Counted from the first letter of the stretch, positions 1 through 13,214 are shown. The stretch: 60,000 nucleotides of DNA from Tubiluchus corallicola (GCA_030141605.1 JAQGDQ010000144.1:374001-434000); one strand, 5' to 3'. The notes: generated by a model not told the origin, from the letters alone. A program made the numbers and translations.

Positions 1-3000
1 CAAGTCTAACTAGACACAAGCCAAAGGTTTGAATTTTCACTGGACAAACGTGCAAATACTTTCACAACATTTTTTGTCTAACGTTTCAGAACTTCAAAAG
101 ATGACGATTTATGTTTTCCCTTTGCAAACATGTCTATAACTTTGCTAGCACGTTGAGGAGCATGTACTTAACAAGTGCAAAAAGACTTGTGAGCTTTAGT
201 GAATTAACATTGATAGCAGGCATTATTATAATTTTACAATTATTAAAAATTGAAAACAATTCATCGTACAAGAAACACTTTAATTGCAGCCAGTGAAGAG
301 AGGTACGTATGCAACTGGAGGCAGTACATAAGCAATTTATGAATATTGAAATCTTAAATTTTGAAATTTAAAACTGAATTATTTGCCCTGAAAATAATCA
401 GCTTTTGCACTGAAAATGTACAATTCATTTGCCTTGGGAGGGCAAACGCCCCCTCCCTCCCCCCTCGTATGCCTGCGTTTGTGCGGATGTCCTCAATCAC
501 CTCGATGTTTCCAACAAGTTGTTATTACCTTGTGTAACCACCAAATGAAGGGTGGCTCGAATATAAGTCTGACAGATTTTCTGACTGCTTGAGCTCTTGT
601 TGCTCATCGACCAATGATAATTTCCATAGTAGATTATTACGTGCGCGTTACTTAGTGTTATCATATTTCTAACAATTCGTTTGCTACAAATTTAATTATT
701 ATTTCAAGTATTTAAAGCTAAATGTTAAGCGCAACTCATTTTTCTTTTCAAGTATTCCCGCAGTTAACTAATTAACATTAGTAAGGATAGGACAGATTAG
801 CAACTACAGTGTCATTTTTGCGAGGGGAGAGTTAGTCAGTGCTTAGAGATTGAAGCTAAGCAACAGCAAGCCTGATCGGTTAATGGATGAGTTACAACGG
901 GTCCGATGCTCATTCTAAACACTTTTGTTTGTCATCTTGATTCTGGTTGTTTAACATTAGAATCATAGCCTTGATAATGAGTTAGATACCGGTCTCACTA
1001 CAACAATCAACATTGAGCAGGTCCTGCCGTTACAAGCAGAAGTCTGGAATGGTATAAAAAATATATCAAATATTTCACGAGTTTGAAAATTAAGTCTTCA
1101 GAAATTGACTTGCATAAAAAATCGGGTAAGATTAGATTATTTTACTACTGACCAAACCTTCACTATCAAGCTTTCAAAACAGTCTGAATTCTCGATTTAT
1201 GACTATTTACTCAACTTCGCTGACTTTTTTGAAAATTAATTTGTTTACCCTCGTGTTGCGTTTTTTACATCGAGTTCTGTTTAATTTTTAGGTGTAGTGT
1301 GCGTATAATTGTTGCATGTTGAATAAATTGCACTGGAATGTTCTGTAGTCTTTAAGCTAAATCTGTTTTGCTGCTATTTGCTGTTTGGATTATAGAAAAA
1401 TACGTGTAGAGTTAAAGCAGTTTGTGACTTAAGAAACATTATTGGTTTGCATCCTTAGTATAGCTGAAACTGACACCAGCTTCCACTTTACCAGATCTGT
1501 AGCATTTTATATCGCAAAATAATTGGATTGACAATTGGACTTCATTCGGTAGGATCTACACAGACAAATTTGGCTTTACACTCGTTTAATTTGTACTGCA
1601 GTTTTCAGCTAATTTATACGCAAGTCATTTAGGACCATTAAATACAAAAGGTTATGTACCTCTAACTTTTGGTGAAGCATTCTTTCAAAAGTTACAGACA
1701 GGTATAGGGTTTTTGTGCGGAATTCCAGTCTGGTAATTGTTTGTTATATTGATTGAGGTATCAGCTATTTAAAGCGTACATCCTGCATGCTTAATTATAA
1801 TTAGGGCATTTATAATAATATGTGCTATGGAACTGAGGCGAAAGGGGGGTTGAGGAAAGCGTTTTAAACAACGGAAACAAGCAGTAATATCAGTCTTTTA
1901 CGTGCCATCCATGTTCACTATCCAGTTAACGTCGGTCACTATTTGGCAAGTTCGTTTTTTACTGGTGTCTGAAGATATAATCAAATTAACATCTAATAAT
2001 ATGTGTACGTATACATTCAGATGGACTAAGCCTATGACTGCATAACATTTGTTAGCACTGTATGGTGAATTTATGGTGATCGGTATTAAAGTCACAACAA
2101 AAAAAATCACAGAAGTCACCAGAAAAAATCACAATTTTGGCTAGAAAAGATAATGAAAGTATAACTTAGATTACAAGAAAGAACACTAATTCACAGCACC
2201 ACTAGATTTTTTTCGAAAATCCTGTGCTGGATGAACGCTGACTAAACGTGTTTTATTAAATACCCATTCTAGGCTGATGCTCCCTAATGTACATAAACAA
2301 GTTAGTTCAGTACCCTAGTTTAATGTGATTTTGATATGGTGGGTACGTGTACTCATTCGTAGGCTGTTCAAAAATATATACATCATAATATAATCTAGCA
2401 TTTCCTTTCGGGCGATATCAACGTTTTTTCTAATTTTTCACTTTGCTGTTATAATCGCTTTCAAAAGCATGGTGCATTTGTATGTTTTTGAAAGAGAAAC
2501 TCGCTTCTAAACTACGGGTTTGTCGGTCTGAAGGTTGTCTCTTTATTTAAGAGCAAGTCAAATATTATTTGTCTATGTTTGCTGACTTATCAACGCTATG
2601 TTTTGTGTTCATTCTAGTTTAAACGTACGGTATTTTACGTGTTCCGTTCCAAAGTCGCAATACCGTATGTTTTTGGCCCCAGTGAATGTTTGTTCAGGAC
2701 CCACCAGGTGCTTGCTGCCGTCTCTAAAGTGAGTTAGTTTATTGTTCGATGTAAAGAAAAAGCTTGGAACGAGTTTTAAGCTGGTATAATGCTTTGTGCC
2801 GTCTAAGCGATCACATCAGATCACAATTCCTGGTGTAAGAAGTGCCAGACTTTTGCGCTGCATTATATATAGCCTGCATATATAATAGTTCATCAGTATT
2901 AACTTTGGAGAAGTAGGGTCTACGCGTGGGTAGGTGTTCTAGTGTTGTGCTTTAATTTCCGACAAAAGACATGTAAAAAAGGTGTTATTACATTTACAAA

Positions 3001-3805
3001 ATGAGGTTTCCTGCTTTTAAAACTAGTCGGCTTTGTCAAATTCAGTTTCAAGTACAAGCCGACAGTGGATTCAAGACTATGAAGTTTTTTACGATAATTT
3101 TTAACAGCATTAGAGTGTTTTTCAATTTGAGTTTCTCAGTAATGTATGTCAAGTGTAACAGCAGTTATGCTAGTGTAGATAGTGTAGATGTAAAAAGTGA
3201 AAGAACCTCAACCTGGCTATAACTCAGCGGTTTTATTTTCGCTTATGTAAAGTGTAATCATTATACAGAATTATTCCAAAGCACAAAAACACTGTAATAC
3301 AGTGACTTAAGTTTGCATCATACTTGTGTAGTCTGTACCTTGGCTGCTGTTGTTGTTGTTGCTGCTGTTGCTCCTGCTATTTTTTTTTGTCTGAAAAGGT
3401 TACATTTTCCATTATACAAAGTGATAACCGCCTTCTTCAAGAATAAGATCAGGTCGGGTCTATTAGCTAATACTAATTCATTTATAACAGATTTTGCAAA
3501 AATAAAAAGTCAGATACTTTCACGTTTGAAAGGTTATTACACCTGCATGCCCAAAATCTTTAATGACAAAAAGGTTCATTATTCACTTATGTCACAATAA
3601 AAGTAATTGGGGCGCATTACTTCTTACTTCTTTGTGGTGTAGTGAAAGTCTTCTGCTGTAGAATCAACAAGCACTTTTCAGATTTTCTCATTAGCAACTT
3701 ATTTTCAGTTTCAGGTGGGTGAATAGAAGCAGAAACAGTGTGACTATACACAAACAAATACATCTCAGGCGTATGTTTGCCAAGTAAGCATTGTCATTGT
3801 TATAG
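1..3805. other. intergenic or intronic DNA, no gene resolved
   Basis: I see no exon that I can support here. The open frames at 3001-3222 and 3313-3600 are low in coding character, rich in short simple runs, and lack convincing splice partners. A C-rich patch at about 437-470 resembles the end of a mobile element but I found no partner. Upstream exons of the unrecognised gene ending at 4077 could lie here or left of the window. Confidence 0.5.
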
Positions 3806-4077
3806 GAACACTTGTGCAGAGCATTAAAAGAAGAACTCAACAAAAGTTTGTAGATATACAAGAAAGGAATTTACAAAGAGAAATGGAAGTCACAGCAATC
3901 GAGTCTTGGACTGACATCAAACCGTTCAGAATACCTCGCCCAAAATTCCATTTGTCGCCTGTGCCAAATACAGGAACAAACGACATCAAAAAACCTGCTT
4001 CAGAAATAGTGGCGCCATCACCTGAAGAAAAAGAAAACAAGTCACAACTTACCGACCAAAAAGACGCAAAGGGGTGA
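3806..4077 (+). CDS. terminal coding exon of an unrecognised gene (partial)
   Basis: An acceptor (TTGTTATAG) ends at 3805. From there an open frame runs 90 codons to TGA at 4075-4077, entered with one base supplied by an earlier exon. An AATAAA signal lies at about 4321, so this looks like a last exon with a short 3' UTR. The peptide is charged and probably helical at its start (residues such as KRRTQQKFVDIQERNLQREM). It then has a proline-rich piece (FRIPRPKFHLSPVPN) and a Lys/Glu-rich tail. I recognise no domain. It could be the end of a separate upstream gene, or an alternative last exon of the whirlin-like gene that follows on the same strand. No upstream exon was identified. Coding status is likely from composition and splice context, but the function is unknown. 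Confidence 0.5.
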
Positions 4078-4320
4078 AGAAAAATTCATCATCACTATCA
4101 CCACTAACTATTGTCATTGTACAGGCAGTGTAGTGTAGTTATTGTTACGCATATTGCAGTAGTTTGCTTTGTTTACACGTTCTGTGTCTTTTATTTTACT
4201 TTGATGGAGTTACAAGTTATAACTTATATTAAATAATATGTATAATTTATATGGAGTTATAACTTTTGCTTGATTTTGAGCCAAGTTAGGTTACAGATGT
4301 GATACGGTGTACATGACTTG

Positions 4321-4326
4321 AATAAA
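4321..4326 (+). terminator. polyadenylation signal AATAAA
   Basis: Canonical hexamer about 245 bases after the TGA at 4077. It supports 3806-4077 being a terminal exon. Confidence 0.5.
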
Positions 4327-4345
4327 GGTCTTGAGAGTACATTTT

Positions 4346-7134
4346 CTGTTCTTTATAAAACCATTATTTTTGTAAAAAAATGTTTAAATATTTTAAGATT
4401 TTAACAAGTTCACAGAAAATGCTTTTTGCTTTAGAAATATTAGTCCCCGAAGAGCAGTAACACTATTCCAATTAATGTTTATCAAATAAGCAGTTTTAGA
4501 TTATGTGATATACTAATGACAGAAATGCAGTATTTATAAAAGTTCTTTTACCTGTGCAATTAAACCCTTGGAAACTTTGAAGACTGACCAGAGAAGTAGT
4601 TTTCTAGTCAATCACTTTCAGAACAGAAAACCTGCTCGCATTATTGTTCAAGTACTGCTGAATAATTACACCAATATGCGGTTTTAGGTATTAAACTATA
4701 TCTGGTGTGGCACATGATGTTACATTAATGTCATCTACGTTATAATAAAATTATTATTCATGTAAACTAATATTCATGCTGTACACTTTGGACACATATT
4801 GTGTATTTGTTTCAGCTTTTATCCAAATGCAGCTGCACTGATACTTGGTGCTATAGGATCATGACAAGAATAGAATATAATCATTCCATGCTATATGGGT
4901 GTATTATCTATTAGTCCATAAAATTTAACAATGTTTGGTGAAAATTTGAACACTAACGGGACCAGAAATTTTAATAAAATTAAATGTTCTGTATCTAAAT
5001 TGTGCAACTATGTAGAATTAACCTTTGTAACTATTCACAGGCTTAATTCTTGCTTGTTGTACGTTACTCTGAGAAAATAATGTGTCTGTTTTGCGCATCT
5101 ATATTTCAACATGTTTATTATTTTCTTTATCATTATATTATGGACAGCCTAATTTGAAAAAAGCTATCCTTAGGCACACACAGTAATTATTTTGTTGCTC
5201 GTTTGTATCTTATTATTCTTCTCACTTCATCATTTAATGTTGTTTTTTTCTGTAACCAATTCACATAATTCGTAACTAATGAATAAACTGAAAAAAATAA
5301 ATGGAATAAATTGGGCAGCAGGACGAAGCTCATGCTGAAAAAATGTTAATTTTTGTTTAAGTTTCATGTTACATTCGTGCACGAATCGATTATTTTGAAC
5401 ATTTGAATTAGCCGTGTCTAATGGATTCATTTTTCTCTGCTATCCCCCCCCCCCTCATTCAGCTACACCACAAACACTGGTGTTTCTCATCAGACATTTA
5501 TTTAGCTATTTATTAAGGACGAGTCACCTTAAAAGCCTACTGTTTTTCTCACTCTAAAAGTTTTATTTATGACGTGATGCATTTGTATAGAAATTTGCAT
5601 ATTAATATAACGCACATGTACGCAAATACCTGAGCTGAATATTAAACATCTACTGTGACCTGTAGCATTAGATTCGTAATGTTAAACATGACCTCGCAAC
5701 GCCTTTTCATTGCATAATTTAAAAAATAACAGCAGATTGAATCCGTTATTTTACATTCTTGGTCTGCCTGTGTGGCCCACCATAAATTTCGGTTTGTTAG
5801 CTTGTCCCATATGATGTTTAATTAGTTCCGTTGTCACGTAAAAAAGGGGGGGGTTAAAAACCGGATTATAAGACTTCTGAAGGATTGCACTGTCTCTATG
5901 GTACGCCAAATAAAGCACTAGACAGCTGACATAGAAACTGAGTAAATTATTAAATCCTCAATAGTCTATTCCGAAAACCCTAACTAAAGATCCTAATTGA
6001 TTCACTGCCAGAACACGATTACACGACCAAGTTTTACAATAATTACAACCAAATAATTAAAGGTACGAAGCACGTATTTGGAAGGTACTTTTGGACCAGA
6101 ACGGTATGCGACCTAAGGTACACCTACTCAACTTTCATTTTAATTTAGCCAACTAACACTATGATATAGCGCTAACCAGTTACAAGTATAACTTGTGTAA
6201 GTTACGGTGAAACCTGTTCAATTCAAACTTGAAATTCAGAAATTGAAATACATTATTGAGCATACTTACATAAAGAAAATTGACCCAAATTTCACACTAT
6301 AATTTATCCCAACATAAAACTTTTTAGTCATTCTGCCTCATTAGTATTGCTGATAATACATATAAAATGTTTACATAACTCTGTGTACAATAATATGTAC
6401 ATATTATTGTGCAGATATAGTTGTGTAGATATAGTTCAACAACACAAGTAAAATTATCTAGTACTTTCTTTACTTTTGCCCTCTCCTCCCATTTTTTGTA
6501 TATTCTATTTTAAACTGGATGCTGAATTGATCATTTGATTTATTTGCTAGTGTGTGTCATAAAAAACATATTTAAGCTGGTAATAATAAATTAGAATTTT
6601 TTTATTTTTTGGCTTAAGTCCAGCTGCTTAATTAGCATCCTACTTTGCACACAACTTTTAATTTACTATATTTCAGGGTTAAAAAACATTTGTCTCAAAT
6701 GAGATTTGAACCTATGCCGTATGCATCCTAGACGGCTATGCTAACCACTACACAATAGACAATCTTTCATTTTTTATGTCTCAGTGTATGCAACTAATAG
6801 CTAATTAAGCTTCCGTTGTTGCCAAACTCTACGCTGGAAATGGAACTTTTAAAACTAACTTAAAGAGAGAGCGCGATGACCAGAGATGTACCATGTTAAA
6901 CCTACATACAAGCAAGTGACATTGATTTAGAAAACATTTCTTTCTTTGATTAACTTTCAATAAATAGATCCTAAGGTTAAAATTCATTGAGTAACAACGA
7001 GCTCTATTGGTCAGAGGGACAAACAAACACGCAAAAACACAAACAAATAAACATACACACAACAGACATACAAACACTCCTAACAAACTCGTGAAGTGTT
7101 CTGACGTTCTCTGATGTTTAATTTGCTTTTGCAG
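4346..7134. other. non-coding stretch before the whirlin-like exons
   Basis: AT-rich DNA with no exon that I can support. It holds a C run near 5443, a G run near 5847 and a tRNA-like SINE head at about 6690-6765. The 5' exons of the whirlin-like gene could be hidden here if they are short. Confidence 0.45.
6690..6765 (-). repeat. tRNA-like SINE head
   Basis: Read on the minus strand, a tRNA A-box-like string (TAGTGGTTAGCAT) is followed by an imperfect GCCGT/ACGGC stem. About 35 bases further on is a B-box-like GGTTCAAATC. The spacing matches an RNA polymerase III internal promoter. The anticodon arm is too long for a working tRNA, so a tRNA-derived SINE remnant is the better reading. Confidence 0.45.
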
Positions 7135-9336
7135 AGTACTGATGTGGATGAAGCTTCACTATTATCCCCAGATTCACGACGTCGTTGTATGACCAACCAG
7201 TCTGCCAAATTTACCAGACCTACTAGTGTATGTACAGACAATCTGTATTTATAACGTACCTTGTAAGCAAATGAATGACCGCGTATGTATGTACTGTTTA
7301 CATCATCAATAGTACACGTCAACTGCACAGACACATATTCAAATTTCTTCATAAATTTATTGCAACGCTAAAGCAAATGCCTGAAGATCAATTATTGTAC
7401 GTGAAATCAAGTATGTAGATAGGCCTGACACCAAGATAAGTTTTCTGAAGACGAGTGAATTTATATGAAACCATGTTAATTTACAGAAATTTTGAAAGAT
7501 AAATTTGAAAATAATTTGAACAATTCACAACAATGTCATGCAGGATGTTTCGATTTCAAAACTAATGTAATATACTATACCTTAAAGTATATGAACCTCA
7601 TTATTTTTTAGATATTAACTAATTTAAGATTGCAAATTTAAGCAACAACAACCTGAAAATGCTTTAATCTACTCGAAAAGAAGCTAATCTGACTGCAGAC
7701 TATTGAATCTATGAGCCACTTTCAAACATGCTACTGTTTAAAGATGTATGCATCTATGTGAGCCATTTGTAAAGCCAAGTTCAGCTGTGTGAAGACGCGT
7801 GAATCGATGTGAACCATTTGCGAAGCCAAGTTAAGCTTCTTGAAAATGAAAATATGTATATCTATACGAATCATTTGTGAAACCAGGTTAAGCTTTTCGA
7901 AGATATGTGAATCCGTGTGAGCCATTTGTGAAACCAAGGTGAACTTCTTGAAAATGTGTGAATCCATGTGAGCCACTTATAAAGCTTAGTTAAGTTGTTT
8001 GTAGATGTATGAATGTATGAGTCATTTAGATGTAGAATCTATGAAACTAAATTGACGACACTGTGAATGGATGTGAGTCTTATATATGTGAAGCTGAGCA
8101 GTTTAAAGATGGGTGAACCAACTAGGTGAAGACAAGTTTTTCAGTGAAACCACACGTGAAATCGAGTTTGTTTTACAATGTGCACCAAGATCTGCTACGA
8201 AACCAATTAAAAATGCTGGTTGACGCATGAACTGACAGAAAATACGAAATTTATAAGGACTTTCTGAGTGCGGTTGCATATTCATGACCTCATTACTTAC
8301 CAAAATAGGTCTAATTACTATGAACTTATTTTGTAGATTCCTGGTTTGGATTCAAACCTGAAGTTTGAATGCATAATAGTGCCAAAATCTCGACCATCAC
8401 TGGGCATTGCCATAGAGGGCGGTGCAAACACTCGTCAACCTTTACCTCGTATCATAAACATTCAAGTAAGTGTGGAACAGGCAGGCCCGGATTATGACCT
8501 TTTGGGGCCCCTGGGCTAATGAAATTATGGGGCCTCCTCAGACAGAGCCATGCCCTAATTTGCTCACACTTGTCTCAAATATTTTTTACTTGTGATATAT
8601 TTTCAGCAACATTTGCATGGCTGCGAACTCATATTTCAAATAAAGTGTTTCATGGAAGGGCCCTTATCTCAAATAAAAGGCCTCAAACAGGAATCATTTC
8701 TCTCGAATGACTTTAAAATAGGATTTTCAGACTTTCTACCCTCCTTTTTCAAAGTTTAAATTTTATTTTAAGTTATGTAAATTCTTCAGCAATGCAAAGT
8801 ATGGGGCCTGAGGGGCCCAACGTCGCAGCCTATATTAGCCTGTAGGGCAATCCAGGCCTGCGAACATGGCAAACAAATTGAGCAGTGGCAACTACGGCAA
8901 CATTCGTAGTAATTAGATTAAAAAGTAAAAGCTGTCAGAGAAATGCTGACACTGACTGGCTGACTAAGTGAACATTAATGACTGGCTGACAGTTTAACAG
9001 ACTAGCTGAATGGCTGGTTGTTTGAATGAATGGCAGCCTAAGTGACTTGATTTACTGTTAGATTTCAATATGGTCCGCAAGGTTCTTTAATATTTCCTTC
9101 GTGTTATAATCGTAATCATTGACTAAGGCTTGATCTCGTTCATTTAGAAAGGTGGTTGTGCGTGTGAATGCAAGAAGCTGAAAGTTGGGCACGTGATCCT
9201 AGCGATAGATGGGAAGCCAATGCAAGGTTTGAGCCACAAGGAGGCAGCACAGGCGATAGCTGCCGCATTCCGAAATCCTGACCAAGATAATTTGGAGCTA
9301 TTCATAACTGAAACACCAGCAAAGAAGAGTTGTTAA
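7135..9336 (+). CDS. WHRN: whirlin-like PDZ protein, C-terminal exons (partial)
   Basis: Three in-phase exons are resolved: 7135-7227, 8337-8465 and 9148-9336 (TAA stop at 9334-9336). All junctions are phase 0 with good GT-AG sites. The last two exons encode one complete PDZ domain. The carboxylate-binding loop and first strands read SLGIAIEGGANTRQPLPRI. The second half reads LKVGHVILAIDGKPM, followed by an alpha-2 helix SHKEAAQAIAAAF. From memory this is very close to the third, C-terminal PDZ domain of vertebrate whirlin, which also ends a few residues after the domain. Whirlin scaffolds stereocilium-tip and photoreceptor (Usher) complexes; a role in sensory projections here is inferred. 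The first exon (31 residues, Ser/Arg-rich) would belong to the linker before PDZ3. PDZ1 and PDZ2 were not found, so the 5' end lies in unresolved exons upstream or outside the window. The introns contain a minisatellite and a hAT-like element. Confidence 0.82.
7700..8060. repeat. 51-bp minisatellite in whirlin-like intron
   Basis: At least five diverged tandem units of 51 bp lie between about 7740 and 7976, with decayed copies on both sides. Each unit carries a core like GTGAGCCATTTGTGAAACCA and a second core like AAGTTAAGCTTCTTGAAGAT. One unit has a small insertion near 7848. On the minus strand the units stay open as a 17-residue peptide repeat, MAHxDSHIFxKLNLVSQ-like, for 81 codons. Confidence 0.8.
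8482..8860. mobile_element. hAT-like non-autonomous element
   Basis: The ends are inverted: CAGGCCCGGATTATGACC at the left, and CAGGCCTGGATTGCCC read inward from the right. Flanking 8-mers GGAACAGG (8474-8481) and CGAACATG (8861-8868) agree at six of eight positions, as expected of an old hAT target duplication. No transposase is encoded in its 379 bases. It sits in the last whirlin-like intron. Confidence 0.68.
8943..9035. repeat. degenerate CTGGCTGA-type tandem tract
   Basis: Irregular repeats of GACTGGCTGA and relatives over about 90 bases. A similar tract on the opposite strand lies at 47600-47662. Confidence 0.5.
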
Positions 9337-12300
9337 TAGCCAAGCCTGTAGGCAGGGGATAGGTTTGTAAATGTTGTAATGCAGGTTTTAGCTCGGGTGA
9401 TAAATTGTACAGACAAAGATTACTCTAAATCTCATAAATGTAAATCTTGTTGTATAATATGAGTAATTTAAAAGATATTACGTGCAGTTATGGTGCATAC
9501 TTGTTTCATTGGTATTATTTCTCACATTCTAAGGTGCACTTTGGAAACTCACTCAGTATAAAGCATGAGTCACAGTCAATATACATGATAATGTCACATA
9601 AAGGTCCATCATATGTTTTTAAAATAAGTATCTTACTCACTAACTCTCTTTTATGTAAATTTTACCCCATCAGAAAAAACATGTAGTATTTGGAGCTAGC
9701 GAATGGTGTTATTCATAAACTTAATTTTTATAATCTTAATTTGCAAAATTTTGTGGCAAAGTATACAGTGCTATTAACAAGTTTATTAAGAAGAATCTTG
9801 TTAATATGTAGACTACAACATAAAATTTAAACAGCCAAGAAAAATTTATCATCAAGACCAGCAACTACTACACAGAATGAAAAAACGTAAAGTAGGCCGG
9901 AGCATAATTTTCATATTTCTGAATATCAGAAACAGGGAAATTATACTTAGTAAAAAAATTGATATAAGAAATGAGCTGCAGCAGTGTATGCAGGAACTAA
10001 TTATGTGTGGGAAAAGATGTAACGACTTTTAAAGAAATAAAATAACTTCTTGCAGTTTTGTAGGAAGTCTCTCAACTCTCAAACTGTTACTTGATGTTAT
10101 TGTAATACTACTATGTTTTTATGATTTTTTAATAATAGGATTGTGAAGCTCATCAAAATAAATGACAAACTTTGATTAGTAAATGGCAATAAATAATTAA
10201 TATTTAGTTCGATTTGAAAGATGTACGGAAGTGTGTATAACAACTACGTTATTGTAATTGCATTATAATTGCAACGTAATTATTAAAAATCAACTCAGTA
10301 TTGATAACTTTTGCATATTTCAGTCAAATAATAATTCTATTATCAGAATTATTCTGAATCTGACTGACGATGTAAACTATTAAAAACTTTAAACGTTGTG
10401 TTCAACCTCTTTTATCGCCTTTACAAATTTGCCTTATTGAGTGATGTGCATTGATGCATTGATGGTAGGTTATTAATAATATTACGTTAGCAATAAGAGT
10501 TTTTACTTGCTTAGTAATAGTAGACTAGATTTACACAAGTTTGAAGTGTTTATGTAAATGTGATCGTTTAACTTCTTATACACTATTTTTAAAAACAGTC
10601 ATTAGGTTAAGCTAGACAGGTTACATATAGTTTGTAATTACAGTTTTAAGTTCCATGTATAACTGCATCTAATAGAAGCACTAATGAATGGTGATTGTAG
10701 CTTCATCTGCTGATAGTAGGCATGTAAGGTGTTTGCAAAAAGTCACTGTTGGTTTTCTTGTTGGATTTATTTGTTTTAAAATATGCAGTTAATTGTTATT
10801 ATTAATTATTATTATGATGATCATTGAAATAAAAAGAGACACGGTTCAAAAATACAGACGGATAAATTTGCTGATTCTGTTTAAAGACTGGATGTATTCA
10901 TTTACTTTGTTACAAAAATTGCATTAAAGCATGATGTAACAATCAAGTTACACCACACAATCATGGAAAATTTTATTAAAAAGATTGCAACGGCAAGATT
11001 TCTTGACCAGTGTTAATCTATGTCACAACTGTTTTACAACCACCAGGTTGAAATCAAATGTTATTGGAATCGACAAATGACAGTAAATGGAGAATGGAAG
11101 AATACACTTAGATGAGTATAAACACAAAAAATATAAAAGTTTAAGAAGACAAGAAATTGTTGACTGAAAAGAAGATGTGCAGGAGAAGTTTGAATAAAAC
11201 TAAGAAGGAGAAAAAAGAAATAAATGGAGAGAAGACAGGAGGTCATAGCGAGAAGATTCAGAGAAGAACAAGAACTGATGAACAGGAAACAGGCAGAGAA
11301 AACAAAATGGAAGAAAAGTGAAAAGTGGACAAGTAGAGCAAAGATACGGAAAAGACGTAAAAAATCTATAAACATGGTTAATAGGAAACGGATTAAAATT
11401 TAAAAAATGGTGAACAGGCAGTAGATGGTGATAAACTGGAAAAATAAGTATGAGTGATTTAATAGCCTTGTAAAATCTTACAAATGTGTTACATTAGGTT
11501 CAGTTTATTAAACATAAAATAAAATATTTTGATTTGTTTATATTAGATATATAGCAAAAATTATTGTTTTTAGCAATAACAATAACAATTTTAAGCTCGT
11601 CAAACATGCATCATTTATGCACTGAATAACATCATTCACAAAACACAATAAATTATCAACTAAATAAACTAATTTTTCTCTTGATTAAGATGGAAGTTTA
11701 AAAAATATTTACAATTTGGTTATGTGTACTGAGCAATTTACAGACTGTCCAGTAAAAGCTCTATACTTGATAATTCCTCAATGGTAGTTTTACAAGATTT
11801 AGTTTAAACAGTGGCGTAACTGGAGACCGTGGCGCCCTTGCGGACAATTGAGTTTGACCTCCTCCCAATGAAAATGTTCATGTAAAAAAATTTTGCATTT
11901 GTAAAATTTAGCAGGGTTGCCTCGCCATTGCAATAAGTTGCAGAGATGAATTGATAAAATAATAAATACATTACTGAAAAATAAAAAATTGATTTGTGAA
12001 GAAATAAATTTAGCCTATGTACTTCAAAACTAAAAAATTATGATGCCCAAAGGCTTGTCCAAATATTAATGCGGAAAAGAAAGTTTTGATAGTAGTTCAA
12101 GACAATTCTGGAGTAACTTCAAACATCTCTGTTTAACAGACAATTTTAAGATTACAAAAGTCTATTGTCAAATAAAAGCTCACCATCATCAAAGTATTTC
12201 AAAGATAAAGTTGAGATTAGTGTTGATAAACTTGCTTAATAGAAGATACTTAAAATCAGATTTTGATGGAGATTTCAAAAACTCATAAACTATGCTGGTG

Positions 12301-13214
12301 AGTCAAGAAGCCACTGAATATCTATCATTATTACAAAAACAGAACTAACCTCAATGGCATCTGTGTTTAGAAACCAAATACCAACAATAAATACATCGTT
12401 AAAAATAGCACAAAATTTTTTGTGAATAGTATGTGATAAGATTGCAAATACAAGCGTGATTATAAATATATTTCACAGTTAGCTCAAAATGTATACCATG
12501 CAGAAATGTTTAAAAGCAAAGACAAATTATTTTACAAATACTACAACCATATAAAATGACTAATTATCAGCTTCCGTTATCACAGTGGTCATGAGACACT
12601 ATAAGCCACATTTGCATGGAAAATTAAATGGTCAACTGTTCTGCCTTTCTATTCTTTTGACAGAATCAACTTTTTCAGTGCATTTGATCAAAATGCCGCC
12701 CTCTGAAAAGTGCCACCCTGGGCAGACCGGCTCACTCCTAGTTACGCCACTGACTTTGAAAAATTCATTTTGCTAACACGATGAGTAAAGCAACATGCTT
12801 AAGTGTTGAGCAACTATATTCCTAATAGCCATTTAATGATTCTATAAAAAACTACTGAATCTAATCTAGAGAAAAAATATTTTACTTGTAATGTACACGG
12901 TAATTTTCACTCTCAATCTTTATTCTTCATTAAAAAATCAAAAACATTTTACACTTTAGCTTACTTCCACCAGTTATTTCAGTCATTTCTCCCTGAACGT
13001 AGACTATTGAGATTTAGCAACAAATTTGAGTTATGAAATTTCTTTACTTTCGTGGTTCAAAGTACTATAACTTTAATATTGTAAACGAGCAATATACTGC
13101 ATGTTCATGTGCTGACGCTTATTTGTTCTTTCAGGCAAAGTAGGTAAAGTACTGCATTTGTCAATTTGCACGATCATACCACAATTCCGTAATAATCATA
13201 TAACACACAAACTC
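9337..13214. other. convergent intergenic region
   Basis: This lies between the 3' ends of the whirlin-like gene (+) and the deoxyribosyltransferase-like gene (-). The first AATAAA on the + strand after the whirlin stop is at 10036-10041, which would make a 3' UTR of about 700 bases. A purine-rich block at about 11060-11420 and the hAT-like element at 11809-12752 are the only other features I see. Confidence 0.5.
11809..12752. mobile_element. hAT-like non-autonomous element, 944 bp
   Basis: The termini CAGTGGCGTAACTGGAG (left) and CAGTGGCGTAACTAGGAG (right, inverted) match closely. Flanking 8-mers AGTTTAAA (11801-11808) and ACTTTGAA (12753-12760) share six of eight bases. The interior is AT-rich with no transposase frame, so this is a deletion derivative or MITE. 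Confidence 0.72.

Noticed and set aside
11061-11375. 104-codon minus-strand open frame with membrane-like content
   Set aside because: It is the complement of a purine-rich tract; the hydrophobicity comes from pyrimidine bias and no homology is apparent.
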